Source of the DNA: Chrysophaeum taylorii | Lineage: Eukaryota > Sar > Pelagophyceae > Pelagomonadales > Pelagomonadaceae | Length of the DNA: 23,369 bases | Assembly: GCA_029834535.1 (NCBI GenBank) | Contig: JAQMWT010000597.1 | Coordinates: 15,001-38,369, forward strand | Direction of reading: 5' to 3' | Shown: positions 14,824-23,369 of the stretch, one piece after another | Layout of the letters: every line of letters starts with the position of its first letter | Position numbering within the stretch: the first letter of the stretch is position 1 | Notes under the pieces: model-generated | The model's database searches: none | What the model saw: only the letters and a program-made list of their open reading frames with translations | What the model was told of the DNA's origin: nothing | Program-made: the position numbers and the translations under genes

Positions 14824-16399
14824 ATGGCGGAGCGACCGCTGCGACCACTCAACGAGATATTTGTCGCTGCTTCGAAGATGCTCACTGGGAACGAGTGCGA
14901 CGGAACGTCCTGTGTGCTCGAGATGGCGCGCGAGGCGTGCGATGCGTTCGGCTGGGATTTCAGCAAGGAGATGACGAACGGTGGCCTTGCAGGTATTGCG
15001 AAGCGTATGGGGACCTATCATCGGAGTCGAGGTGCACCGAAAGGAGCGCGCGCGTGAACCATCCAAGCAAACGACTCCAAACCCCCGGCCGCAGCAGCGC
15101 AGCCGCCGCGGGGAGATACTAGATGCAAGTGACGAGAGCGTGGTCGAGATGCCGCACTCTGCGCGGCGGCTCGGCTTTGGCGAGGAGGAGGAGGAGGAGG
15201 ACTACGAGCTTATGGCCATGGGCACCGAGACCATGGAAGCAGATTGGGAGGTCGTGGACGACAACGAGGAGGTCGAGGACGATGAGGACGACGAGATCGA
15301 GCCCCTGTCCGACGCCTCCACCAAGGCCACCCTCAACAAGGACGGCACGCTCCGCACGCCGCGATGCACAGTATCAAGCGGTAAGTATGAGCTCGCAGTA
15401 GTCGCCGCCGCTGGTGATTACAAGCTCAGCACTACCAAGAACCACACCGGCAAGTACGAGACAGGCGAGCGACCCGCGCCCATTAAGAACGAATTCAAGG
15501 TGCGTTCTCTGAGCCATTCGAGGTGGGGAGTCGCGCGGACCACCGCTCTCAGTGCAGATCATTGCAAGGTGACGCTATACCTGGCCTGCGAGTTCCGCAA
15601 GAACAAGCCGTGCTGCCCGGCCAAGGCGAAGCTCGTTTACCACATCGCTGCCGGTCAGGTTGAGCTCTACTTCAGCGGCGAGCACCAGAAGCACGCCAGC
15701 GACCTCAGCGACACCCGGAAATGTCGAGGTCTCCCGCGACTGCTCAAAGGCCCTATCCTAGCGCGCTTCGCTGCCGACCCCAAACCCCGCGCCATACCCA
15801 TCCGCCAGTGGCTCGTGGACACCGGCCTTACTTACAAGAACCAGTTCAAGTTGCACAAGGGCAACAACAATCGGAGGCAGCTGATGCGCTTCGTCCGCCG
15901 TATGCGCACAAAGCTGCTCAGTAGCCTGTCAGTGGGCGACACGGTCGCGTACACGGTCATGATGGTTGACGGTCGTGACCTTATCGCCCACGTTCTACAC
16001 CTGCAGCTATCCCAAATTCTGGCACATTACAAGTGCAAGCACGTTCTCGCTCTCGCCATCCGCCTCAAGCACGTTCAAGTCCCGGAAGACACGATCATCC
16101 TGCCCTTCCGCAAGCGCCGCCGTGGTCGCGGTGCCAAAGCGCACGGCGGAGAGGCGTTGAGCGCGAACCTTCTCGACATCGTGGCCGCGGCCGCAACAAA
16201 GCCCGCTGCCGTTTCCCAACCTCGTCAATTCCCACTATTCCAGGCGCGTCTGCCAAACCACCTCACCCCAACCCACACCACCTCTGTGCGCGTTCCTCTC
16301 ATTAGAACGGTTTCGAGCGAGTCAGGGCAGGGTTGCAGCCGCGTAGCACCGTTAAACACTTCATCCCAACAGGCGATTTCTTTTTATCCCAAGGGGTAA
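14824..16399 (+). CDS. MULE-type transposase remnant lacking the DDE core
   Basis: The ATG at 14824 opens a 77-codon frame (MAERPLRPLNEIFVAASKML) that ends at 15057. The main frame, open from before 14981 to TAA at 16397-16399, is entered by a frame change or a small intron near 14990 (a CAG|GTATTG donor-like site is there). In main-frame numbering from 14981, residues 67-108 are very acidic. Residues 190-240 hold a FLYWCH-like zinc segment (CEFRKNKPCCPAKAKLVYH, HQKH). Residues 255-310 are a basic helical region (KGPILARFAADPKPRAIP, then IRQWLVDTGLT), as found just before the catalytic domain. At about 320-345 the sequence jumps to YKCKHVLALAI (350-360), the CxH end of a SWIM zinc finger, followed by an Arg-rich nuclear-localisation-like run (FRKRRRGRG). 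The DDE/D core and first SWIM Cys pair are missing. The stop lies inside the right inverted repeat. Confidence 0.7.
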
Positions 16400-16455
16400 C
16401 CCTAAATCTTTTATCCCTGGGTACGTAAATCATAATCCCAAGAGCGACCCGGTCC
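16391..16455 (-). repeat. Right terminal inverted repeat of MULE-like element B
   Basis: The reverse complement matches the left end with a few small indels; exact core 16411-16429. It overlaps the last codons of the transposase remnant. Confidence 0.8.
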
Positions 16456-16656
16456 GTGGCTACTGCCTCGTGTCGCTCCTCCCTCGCCACACTCTGTCAT
16501 CTCACCTCTCTTCACCACCCCTCTTCGCTCTTCACATGTCTCCCCACCTTTTCCCGCCTCTTCCCCACCTTCCTTATTCTTATTAGGGAAAAGTCAAGTT
16601 TCCAACCACCATATATGTTTTGTCACCGTAAACCCTCAACAAGTTTGGTCACTTAA
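16456..16656 (+). pseudogene. Hypothetical gene, 3' part after MULE-like element B
   Basis: The first ten bases are the right duplication. From 16466 the plus-strand frame interrupted at 14696 continues to a TAA at 16654-16656. Joining 698-1563, 14524-14696 and 16466-16656 gives 1,230 bases, a whole number of codons with one terminal stop. The 16470-16600 part is pyrimidine-rich (CTCC/TCTTC runs), so it may instead be a 3' untranslated or intronic tract, and the open frame could be partly fortuitous. Confidence 0.35.
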
Positions 16657-16692
16657 GTTTGGTCAATCCGTATCTTGGTTGACTAAACTCGC

Positions 16693-16762
16693 GGGGGGGT
16701 TTGGGGGGCAGAGCCCCCCAATTCCCGGGGGGTTCGGGGGGCTTGCCCCCCGAGAAAAAGGC
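16693..16762. repeat. Paired G/C hairpins with four G6-7 runs (unit 1 start)
   Basis: Two adjacent perfect hairpins: TTGGGGGGC-AGA-GCCCCCCAA and TCGGGGGG-CTTG-CCCCCCGA. The strand also has four runs of six or more G, which could form a G-quadruplex. Same structure at 18797-18865 and, with shorter runs, 21302-21352. At the unit 1/2 and 2/3 joins a third hairpin (CCGGGGGTGTCCCCCGG, about 18779-18795) precedes them. Confidence 0.85.
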
Positions 16763-16888
16763 CGAAAAAAACCCGACTTGGCCTTACTAGTCCACAATAA
16801 TTAATTGGGAAACGTGTGTCAGTCAGTGAGAGAACTCTAACGGCACTCTACTTTCTGTTCGAAGCCCTATGTATGCTCGAAACGGCCA

Positions 16889-16935
16889 CACAAAATCTGC
16901 GTTTTGTGAAGCCGATTTATTTCAAAACGCTTCAC
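16889..16935. repeat. Overlapping hairpins conserved in every unit
   Basis: CACAAAA-tctgcg-TTTTGTG (16889-16908) overlaps GTGAAGC ... GCTTCAC (16906-16935), sharing GTG, so both cannot form fully at once. Identical arms occur at 18992-19038 and 21484-21530. Confidence 0.7.
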
Positions 16936-17452
16936 CCGCGACCTACTTTCTGTTCTTTTGGTAATGTATGCGCCAAAAGCATTAATGTTTATAAAATGTT
17001 TTGTTCTTGCTATCTACGGCGAGCCTTGTAGTATCGGAGAGACCGTAGAAGTTTGAGCGAGAATCTGGGGTAGTTGCTGTACGTACGTCTCGAGTTCGGA
17101 TCCTGTTAGTGTTTCGAAGGAAAAAACCCTTAGTCGTGAGTATTTCGAAGAAGGAAACCCGTAGTATTCGTTGAAAAGAAAACCGTGTCGGTTGGTCGAT
17201 TTCTATGCTGGCTGTATGCTGGCGTAGTCGTAGATCGCGAGTATTTCGAGGAAGAAAACCCTAACCTTCCGTCTTCGCCCCCCGGCCATGCACCGTCCCA
17301 CAGCGAACGTTCCGGCTGCCAACCGGCACGTTCGGGAGGCGAATAGGTGCCAACCTACGCCGGGAGGGCGGATGGGCCTCGCAAGGCTCAGGATTCGTGA
17401 GGCACCGTCCTCCATCGCCCGCAGTCAGCGATCAGGGTAAGGTTGTAGTCGT

Positions 17453-17466
17453 AAAAAAATTTTTTT
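17453..17466. repeat. A7T7 tract conserved in every unit
   Basis: AAAAAAATTTTTTT lies between GGTTGTAGTCGT and GAAGTAAGGTTGTCG, and the flanks GTAAGGTTGT/GTAAGGTTGT form a direct repeat around it. It is kept exactly in units 2 (19556-19569) and 3 (22043-22056), although other homopolymers in unit 3 are shorter. Confidence 0.7.
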
Positions 17467-17761
17467 GAAGTAAGGTTGTCGCGTGCGACGGCGATGGAGC
17501 CTTCGCCCGGCAAACGGGACGACGCGCTCGAGCCAGGGACGCGAGCCTCGACGCCGGCATGGCATGCCGGGTGGCTCCCTCTTATCTTTCGGGGTTCTTT
17601 TGGGTTCTGGCGCGCGCAAAAATGCGACGCGATTTCGCCTTTTTTACGCGCGAACTCTTCGGTACGCGCGCGATGCGTGCCAGCGTCTTCGTCGCCGCTG
17701 AGACCGCCACCGAAGCGACCGAACGAGACGCGACCGTCGACTCGGTGGATCGACCACCGTT

Positions 17762-18050
17762 TAACCTTCGTTACGATGCGTGCCGGCGGCTTCGTCGCCG
17801 CGAGCGGCCACCGCCGTCGCGACCGCGGACTCGGACTCGCCCGCGGGTTGACGTCCAGTCGACCAACCCGAAATAAAAACTCGGCGGCGCGGCGCGCCGC
17901 CGATCGTCGAGCTCGACGCGTCCGCCAGCGCTTCGATACGATGCGTGCCGGCGTCTTCGTCGCCGCTGCGAGCGGCCACCGCCGTCGCGACCGCGGCCTC
18001 GGAATCTCCCCCGCGGGCGACAACGGCTCGCCGTAAAGTCGCGGCCTTCG
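17762..18050. repeat. GC-rich subrepeats, two copies (unit 1)
   Basis: Two copies, about 165 bases apart, of a block that starts CGATACGATGCGTGCCGG (first copy CGTTACGATG) and continues CGTCTTCGTCGCCGCTGCGA, then GCGGCCACCGCCGTCGCGAC. The tail GTTGACGTCCAGTCGACCAA separates copies. Confidence 0.75.
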
Positions 18051-19664
18051 TCGAGGTGTCGTCGAGCTCGACGCGTCTGCGACCGCGATTTCGCTTTGGT
18101 CGACGGTGGTCGCGCCACGTCCTGGGACTGGCCGCGTTCTGGCCATCGCAAACCTCGCGACCTACTGCTGGAGCGCCTACGGATCGAAGACCAGGAACAA
18201 CGCGGCGACGAGCGCGACGAGCGCGCGGCGCGCCGACGCGCCGACGACCGGCCGCGCGCCCGCGCGCGTCCACGACGACCGCCCGTGGCCGCGCTCTGGC
18301 CATCGCCGACGGAGACGAAGACCTCCCCGCTCGCGTCTACGGCGAAGCCCGCTTCCGCGGCCACGCCTCGCTCTTCCCGCAGCGGCCGTCCTCGCCGCGA
18401 GAACCTCTGGACCGTCGACCGCGACGGCGCGTCCGCTATCTATGGATTATGCGCCACGCCCTCCTTCTCAGTACGCCCGCCGCCACCCCGGCGCCTACAC
18501 CAAAAATATTGTCTATAGGGAAATACTCCAATAAAGAAAGCGGCCATCCGCCATCTCATAGTCCATCCGCAAAAAACGCAAAGCCGAAAATAAACAGGCA
18601 TAACGCTAACCCCCAGAACGCTTCGCGCAACGGAAAGCAAGGAAAACGGTACACACCCTAACCCAAGAACGAAAAATTACGCAGAAATCTTCAAGAACCG
18701 AACACAGAATTTCCACGGCGTGCGACGGCGTTTTTGGTCGGCTCCCGAGACGCGGCGGCCCTCGAGGCGGTGGGGGGTCCGGGGGTGTCCCCCGGCGGGG
18801 GGTTTGGGGGGCAGAGCCCCCCAATTCCCGGGGGGTTCGGGGGGCTTGCCCCCCGAGAAAAAGGCCGGAAAAAACCCGACTTGGCCTTACTAGTCCACAA
18901 TAATTAATTGGGAAACGTGTGTCAGTCAGTGAGAGAACTCTAACGGCACTCTACTTTCTGTTCGAAGCCCTATGTATGCTCGAAACGGCCACACAAAATC
19001 TGCGTTTTGTGAAGCCGATTTATTTCAAAACGCTTCACCCGCGACCTACTTTCTGTTCTTTTGGTAATGTATGCGCCAAAAGCATTAATGTTTATAAAAT
19101 GTTTTCTTCTTGCTATCTACGGCGAGCCTTGTAGTATCGGAGAGACCGTAGAAGTTTGAGCGAGAATCTGGGGTAGTTGCTGTACGTACGTCTCGAGTTC
19201 GGATCCTGTTAGTGTTTCGAAGGAAAAAACCCTTAGTCGTGAGTATTTCGAAGAAGGAAACCCGTAGTATTCGTTGAAAAGAAAACCGTGTCGGTTGGTC
19301 GATTTCTATGCTGGCTGTATGCTGGCGTAGTCGTAGATCGCGAGTATTTCGAGGAAGAAAACCCTAACCTTCCGTCTTCGCCCCCCGGCCATGCACCGTC
19401 CCACAGCGAACGTTCCGGCTGCCAACCGGCACGCCCGGGAGGCGAATAGGTGCCAACCTACGCCGGGAGGGCGGATGGCCCTCGCAAGGCTCAGGATTCG
19501 TGAGGCACCGTCCTCCATCGCCCGCAGTCAGCGATCAGGGTAAGGTTGTAGTCGTAAAAAAATTTTTTTGAAGTAAGGTTGTCGCGTGCGACGGCGATGG
19601 AGCCTTCGCCCGGCAAACGGGACGACGCGCTCGAGCCAGGGACGCTACGCGAGCCTCGACGCCG

Positions 19665-19690
19665 GCATCGCATGCCGGCGTTTTACGTTC
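19665..19690 (+). repeat. Perfect hairpin followed by TTTT (units 2 and 3)
   Basis: CGCCGGCAT-CGC-ATGCCGGCG is followed by TTTTACG, here and at about 22146-22172. Unit 1 has a variant (CCGGCAT-GGC-ATGCCGG) without the T run. It could stop RNA polymerase III, or be just a structured spot; there is no transcript evidence. Confidence 0.5.
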
Positions 19691-19959
19691 GGGGTTCTTT
19701 CGGGGTTCTGGCGCGCGCAAAAATGCGACGCGATTTCGCCTTTATTCCGCGCGAACTCTTCGGTACGCGCGCGATGCTGCCCGGCGTCTTCGTCGCCGCT
19801 GCGACCGGCCACCGAAATCGACAACGGCTTGCCGCGCTCGCGTCTCTGCGGTCGAAGCCCGCTTCCACGGCTACGACTCGATCTTCCGACGGGCCGTCCT
19901 CGAGAACGCGCGCGACCGAACGAGACTCGACCGTCGACTCGGTGGATCGACCACCGTTT

Positions 19960-20575
19960 AACCTTCGATACGATGCGTGCCGCCGACTTCATCGCCGCTG
20001 CGAGCGGCCATCGACGTCGCGACCGCGGTATCGGACTCGCCCGCGGGTTGACGTCCACTCGACAAACCCGAAAAAAAACTCGGCGCGGCTCGCTCGACGG
20101 GCGGCGCTCCGCGCCGCCGGGCAGCGCTTCGATACGATGCGTGTCGGCGTCTTCGTCGCCGCCGTCGCGACCGCGGGCCGTCGCGACCGCGGCCTCGGAC
20201 TCTCCAGCGGGTTGACGTCCAGTCGACCAACCCGAAATAAAAACTCGACGGCGCGTCGAGCTCGACGCGTGCGCCAGCGCTTCGATACGATGCGTGCCGG
20301 CGTCTTCGTCGCCGCTGCGAGCGGCCACCGCCGTCGCGGACTCGGACTCGGACTCGCCCGCGGACTCGGACTCGCCCGCGGACTCGGACTTCCCCGCGGT
20401 GTCCAGTCGACCAACCCGAATAAAAACTCCGCGGCGCGGCGCGCCGGCGCTCGACGCGTCTGCCAGCGCTTCGATACGATGCGTGCCGGCGTCTTCGTCG
20501 CCGCTGCGAGCGGCCACCGCCGTCGCGACCGCGGCCTCGGACTCTCCCCCGCCGGCGACAACGGCTCGCCGTAAA
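19960..20575. repeat. GC-rich subrepeats, four copies (unit 2)
   Basis: Four copies spaced about 155-190 bases. The third is followed by GGACTCGGACTCGCCCGC repeated about three times (20337-20399), an 18-bp minisatellite. Copy-number change of this block accounts for most of the length difference from unit 1. Confidence 0.78.
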
Positions 20576-21301
20576 GTCGCGGCCTTCGTCGACGCGTCGT
20601 CGACCTCGACGCGTCTGCGACATCGATTTCGCTTTTGTCGACGGTGGTCGCGCCACGTCCTGGGACTGGCCGCGCTCTGGCCATCGCAAGCCTCGCGTCC
20701 TACTGCTGGAACGCCTACGGATCCAAGACCAGGAACAACGCGGCGACGAGCGCGCCGCGCGCGCCCGCGCCGACGACCGGCCGCGCGCCCGCGCGCGTCC
20801 ACCACGACCGCCCGTGGCCATCGGCCATCGCCCACGGAGACGAAGACCTCCCCGCTCGCGTCTACGGCGAAGCCCGCTTCCGCGGCCACGCCTCGCTCTT
20901 CCCGCTGCGGCCGTCCTCGCCGCGAGAACCTCTGGACCGTCGACCGCGACGGCGCGTCCGCTATCTATGGATTATGCGCGACGCCCTCCTTCTCACTACG
21001 CCCGCCGCCACCCCGGCGCCTATTGTCTATAATGAAATACTCCATTAAACAAAGCGGCCATCCGCCATCTCATAGTCCATCCGCAAAAAACGCAAAGCCG
21101 AAAATAAACAGGCATAACGCTAACCCCAGAACGCTTCGCGCAACGGAAAGGAAGGAAAACGGTACACACCTAACCCAAGAACGAAAAATTACGCGGAAAT
21201 CTTCAAGAACCGAAAAGACAGAATTTCCACGGCGTGCGACAGCGTTTTTCGTCGGCTCCAGACGACGGCCGTCGAGGCGGTGGGGTCGGGGGTGTCCCGG
21301 C

Positions 21302-23369
21302 GGGGGTTTGGGGCAGAGCCCCCAATTCCAGGGTTCGGGGCTTGCCCCTAGAAAAGGCCGAAAAAACCCGACTTGGCCTTACTAGTCCACAATAATTAAT
21401 TGGGAAACGTGTGTCAGTCAGTGAGAGAACTCTAACGGAACTCTACTTTCTGTTCGAAGCCCTATGTATGCTCGAAACGGCCACACAAAATCTGCGTTTT
21501 GTGAAGCCGATTTATTTCAAAACGCTTCACTCGAGCCTACTTTCTGTTCTTTGCTAAATGTATGAGCCGAAAGCATTAATGTTTATAAAATGTTTTCTTC
21601 TTGCTATCTACGGCGAGCCTTGTAGTATCGGAGAGACCGTAGAAGTTTGAGCGAGAATCTGGGGTAGTTGCTGTACGTACGTCTCGAGTTCGGATCCTGT
21701 TAGTATTTCGAAGGGAAAACCCTTAGTCGTGAGTATTTCGAAGAAGGAAACCCGTAGTATTCGTTGAAAAGAAAACCCTGTCGGATGGTCGATTTGTATG
21801 CTGGCTGTATGCTGGCGTAGTCGTAGATCGCGAGTATTTCGAGGAAGAAAACCCTAACCTTCCGTCTTCGCCCCCCGGCCATACCCCGTACAGCGAACGT
21901 TCCGGCTGCCAACCGGCACGCCCGGGAGGCGAATAGGTGCCAACCTACGCCGGGAGGGCGGATGGCCCTCGCAAGGCTCAGGATTCGTGAGGCACCGTCC
22001 TCCATCGCCCGCAGTCAGCGATCAGGGTAAGGTTGTAGTCGTAAAAAAATTTTTTTGAAGTAAGGTTGTCGCGTGCGACGGCGATGGAGCCTTCGCCCGG
22101 CAAACGGGACGACGCGCTCGAGCCAGGGACGCTACGCGAGCCTCGACGCCGGCATCGCATGCCGGCGTTTTACGTTCGGGGTTCTTTCGGGGTTCTGGCG
22201 CGCGCAAAAATGCGACGCGATTTCGCCTTTATTCCGCGCGAACTCTTCGGTACGCGCGCGATGCTGCCCGGCGTCTTCGTCGCCGCTGCGACCGGCCACC
22301 GAAATCGACAACGGCTTGCCGCGCTCGCGTCTGCGGTCAAAGCCCGCTTCCACGGCCACGACTCGATCTTCCGACGGGCCGTCCTCGAGAACGCGCGAGC
22401 GAACGAGACTCGACCGTCGACTCGGTGGATCGAACATCGTTTCACCTTCGATACGATGCGTGCCGCCGGCTTCGTCGCCGCTGCGAGCGGCCATCGACGT
22501 CGCGACCGCGGTATCGGACTCGCCCGCGGGTTGACGTCCAGTCGACAAACCCGAAAAAACTCGGCGGCTCGCTCGACGGGCGGCGCTCCGCGCCGCCGGG
22601 CCCGGCGCTTCGATACGATGCGTGCGTCGCCGCTGCCAGCGGCCACCGCCGTCGCGACCGCGGCCTCGGACTCTCCCCGCTACGGATCGAAGACCACGAA
22701 AACGCGGCGGACCGCGGCCGCGCGCCGCCACTGCCCGGTGCGCCGCCGGGCAGCGCACCGATGCGTGTCGGCGTCTTCGTCGCCGCCGTCGCGACCGCGG
22801 GTTGACGTCCAGTCGACCAACCCGAAATAAAAACTCGACGGCGCGTCGAGGTCGACGCGTCCGCCAGCGCTTCGATACGATGCGTGCCGGCGTCTTCGTC
22901 GCCGCTGCGAGCGGCCACCGCCGTCGCGGACTCGGACTCGCCCGCGGACTCGGACTCGCCCGCGGACTCGGACTCGCCCGCGGTGTCCAGTCGACCAAGC
23001 CGAATAAAAAGTCCGCGGCGCGGCGCGCCGGCGCTCGACGCGTCTGCCAGCGCTTCGATGATGCGTGCCGGCGTTCGTCGCCGCTTCGATACGATGCGTG
23101 CCGGCGTCTTCATCGCCGCTGCGAGCGGCCACCGCCTTCGCGACCGCGGCCTCGGACTCTACGAGCGGGCCGCGCCCGCGCGCCGACGACCGGCCGCGCG
23201 CCCGCGCGCGTCCACCACGACCGCCCGTGGCCATCGGCCATCGCCCACGGAGACGAAGACACTCTCCGCTCGCGTCTACGGCGAAGCCCGCTTCCGCGGC
23301 CACGCGTCGCTCTTGCTGCGGCCGTCCTCGCCGCGAGAACCTCTGGACCGTCGACCGCGACGGCGCGTC
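21302..23369. repeat. Tandem array unit 3 (cut by window end)
   Basis: Begins with the same hairpin cluster in a shortened form (G runs of 4-5 where units 1 and 2 have 6) and continues in the same order. At least five to six subrepeat copies, some truncated, occur at about 22450-23110. The window ends inside the second GC-rich block, so the array probably continues to the right. Confidence 0.83.
22440..23160. repeat. GC-rich subrepeats, five to six copies, some truncated (unit 3)
   Basis: Copies begin at about 22453, 22615, 22757, 22877, 23057 and 23089. The last two are only about 32 bases apart, a partial duplication. The 18-bp minisatellite recurs at about 22926-22983. Confidence 0.72.

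Larger units (their letters stand above)
14697..16455 (+). mobile_element. MULE-like DNA transposon B, internally deleted
   Basis: A 1,759-bp element bounded by exact 10-bp duplications. The terminal inverted repeats are about 55-60 bases and imperfect, with a 19-base exact core, TTTACGTACCCAGGGATAA, at 14723-14741 and its reverse complement at 16411-16429. It carries one plus-strand gene whose ends resemble a MULE transposase and whose catalytic centre is missing, so it depends on a full-length relative for movement. It is about half the usual length of autonomous MULEs. The intact duplication suggests a fairly recent insertion. Confidence 0.87.
16693..18796. repeat. Tandem array unit 1 (about 2.1 kb)
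   Basis: First of three head-to-tail units. It starts abruptly with a G/C hairpin cluster after unique sequence (GTTGACTAAACTCGC) and is followed at 18797 by the same start. Order inside the unit: G/C hairpins; an AT-richer conserved block (about 16760-17500) with TACTTTCTGTTC repeats and TTTCGAAG/GGAAACCC phrases; a GC-rich block with subrepeats (about 17640-18060); a second GC-rich block (18060-18440); an AT-richer end (18450-18720). Open frames in it are GC-driven and differ between units, so I do not call genes. The 5' block matches unit 2 nearly base for base. Confidence 0.85.
18797..21301. repeat. Tandem array unit 2 (about 2.5 kb)
   Basis: Same order as unit 1 but about 400 bases longer, because it has four GATACGATGCGTGCCGG-type subrepeats (about 19970, 20133, 20287, 20477) against two in unit 1, plus a short 18-bp minisatellite. 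From about 19640 to 19850 it matches unit 3 almost exactly and differs from unit 1, although its 5' block is closer to unit 1. Confidence 0.85.

Noticed and set aside
16858..16870. tRNA gene or SINE promoter at GTTCGAAGCC
   Set aside because: Only a B-box-like match; no good A box at the right spacing and no cloverleaf.
17280..17440. A structured RNA such as an HDV-like ribozyme in the conserved GGCTGCCAACCGGCACGTTC block
   Set aside because: Some pairing is possible, but I could not build the nested double pseudoknot or find a required catalytic C in place. Not supportable by eye.
19665..19690. Bacterial intrinsic terminator
   Set aside because: Shape fits, but the context is a eukaryotic repeat array with no gene upstream, and unit 1 lacks the T run.
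17388..23303. Many long open frames on both strands in the tandem units (such as 19579-20574 and 19645-20889)
   Set aside because: They are Arg/Ser/Ala-rich products of GC-rich repeats, change length and frame between units with subrepeat number, and have no domains.

Overview
The window looks like transposon-rich nuclear DNA from a GC-rich eukaryote, probably an alga or other protist. The evidence is a Ty3/gypsy-type LTR retrotransposon, two Mutator-like (MULE) DNA transposons with 9-10 bp target duplications, a TATA box and no bacterial-style operons. The host cannot be named from sequence alone. Cytosine methyltransferases inside retrotransposons are known from dinoflagellates and charophyte algae, so those lineages are worth testing first.

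Layout. (1) 1-1563: a TATA-like box and two adjacent plus-strand open frames of unknown function (232-693, 698-1563). The second is cut by the retrotransposon. (2) 1564-14518: a Ty3/gypsy-like element read on the minus strand, bounded by a perfect 5-bp duplication (GTCGA at 1559-1563 and 14519-14523). Its LTRs are about 307-311 bp. In minus-strand order it has the LTR (14212-14518), a putative primer site, a coiled-coil Gag, a Gag capsid-like region, an acidic linker, an aspartic protease, a complete-looking C5 cytosine DNA methyltransferase domain, an RT start fused in frame to the integrase end, a polypurine tract, and the second LTR (split into 1564-1774 and 5491-5590). (3) 1775-5481: a decayed MULE-like element inserted into that second LTR, with arrays of a GTCACATCACT motif at both ends. 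(4) 14524-14696 and 16466-16656: further pieces of the frame broken at 1563. Removing the two insertions gives one open frame. (5) 14697-16455: a second MULE-like element with a perfect 10-bp duplication (GTGGCTACTG). It keeps zinc-finger-like and SWIM-like ends and has lost its catalytic core. (6) 16693-23369: a tandem array of 2.1-2.5 kb non-coding units (two complete, one cut by the window end). Each opens with paired G/C hairpins and contains variable numbers of roughly 150-190 bp GC-rich subrepeats.

How it fits together. This is a nested set of insertions: an old open frame was hit twice (gypsy and MULE B), and the gypsy LTR was later hit by MULE A. The retrotransposon has several frame changes, one in-frame stop and no RT core, RNase H or integrase N-terminus, so it could not move by itself. 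Its methyltransferase frame is intact across all recognisable motifs. LTRs differ by about 16 substitutions plus one 4-bp indel by eye, about 5%. All frame changes could be decay or, in part, assembly errors.
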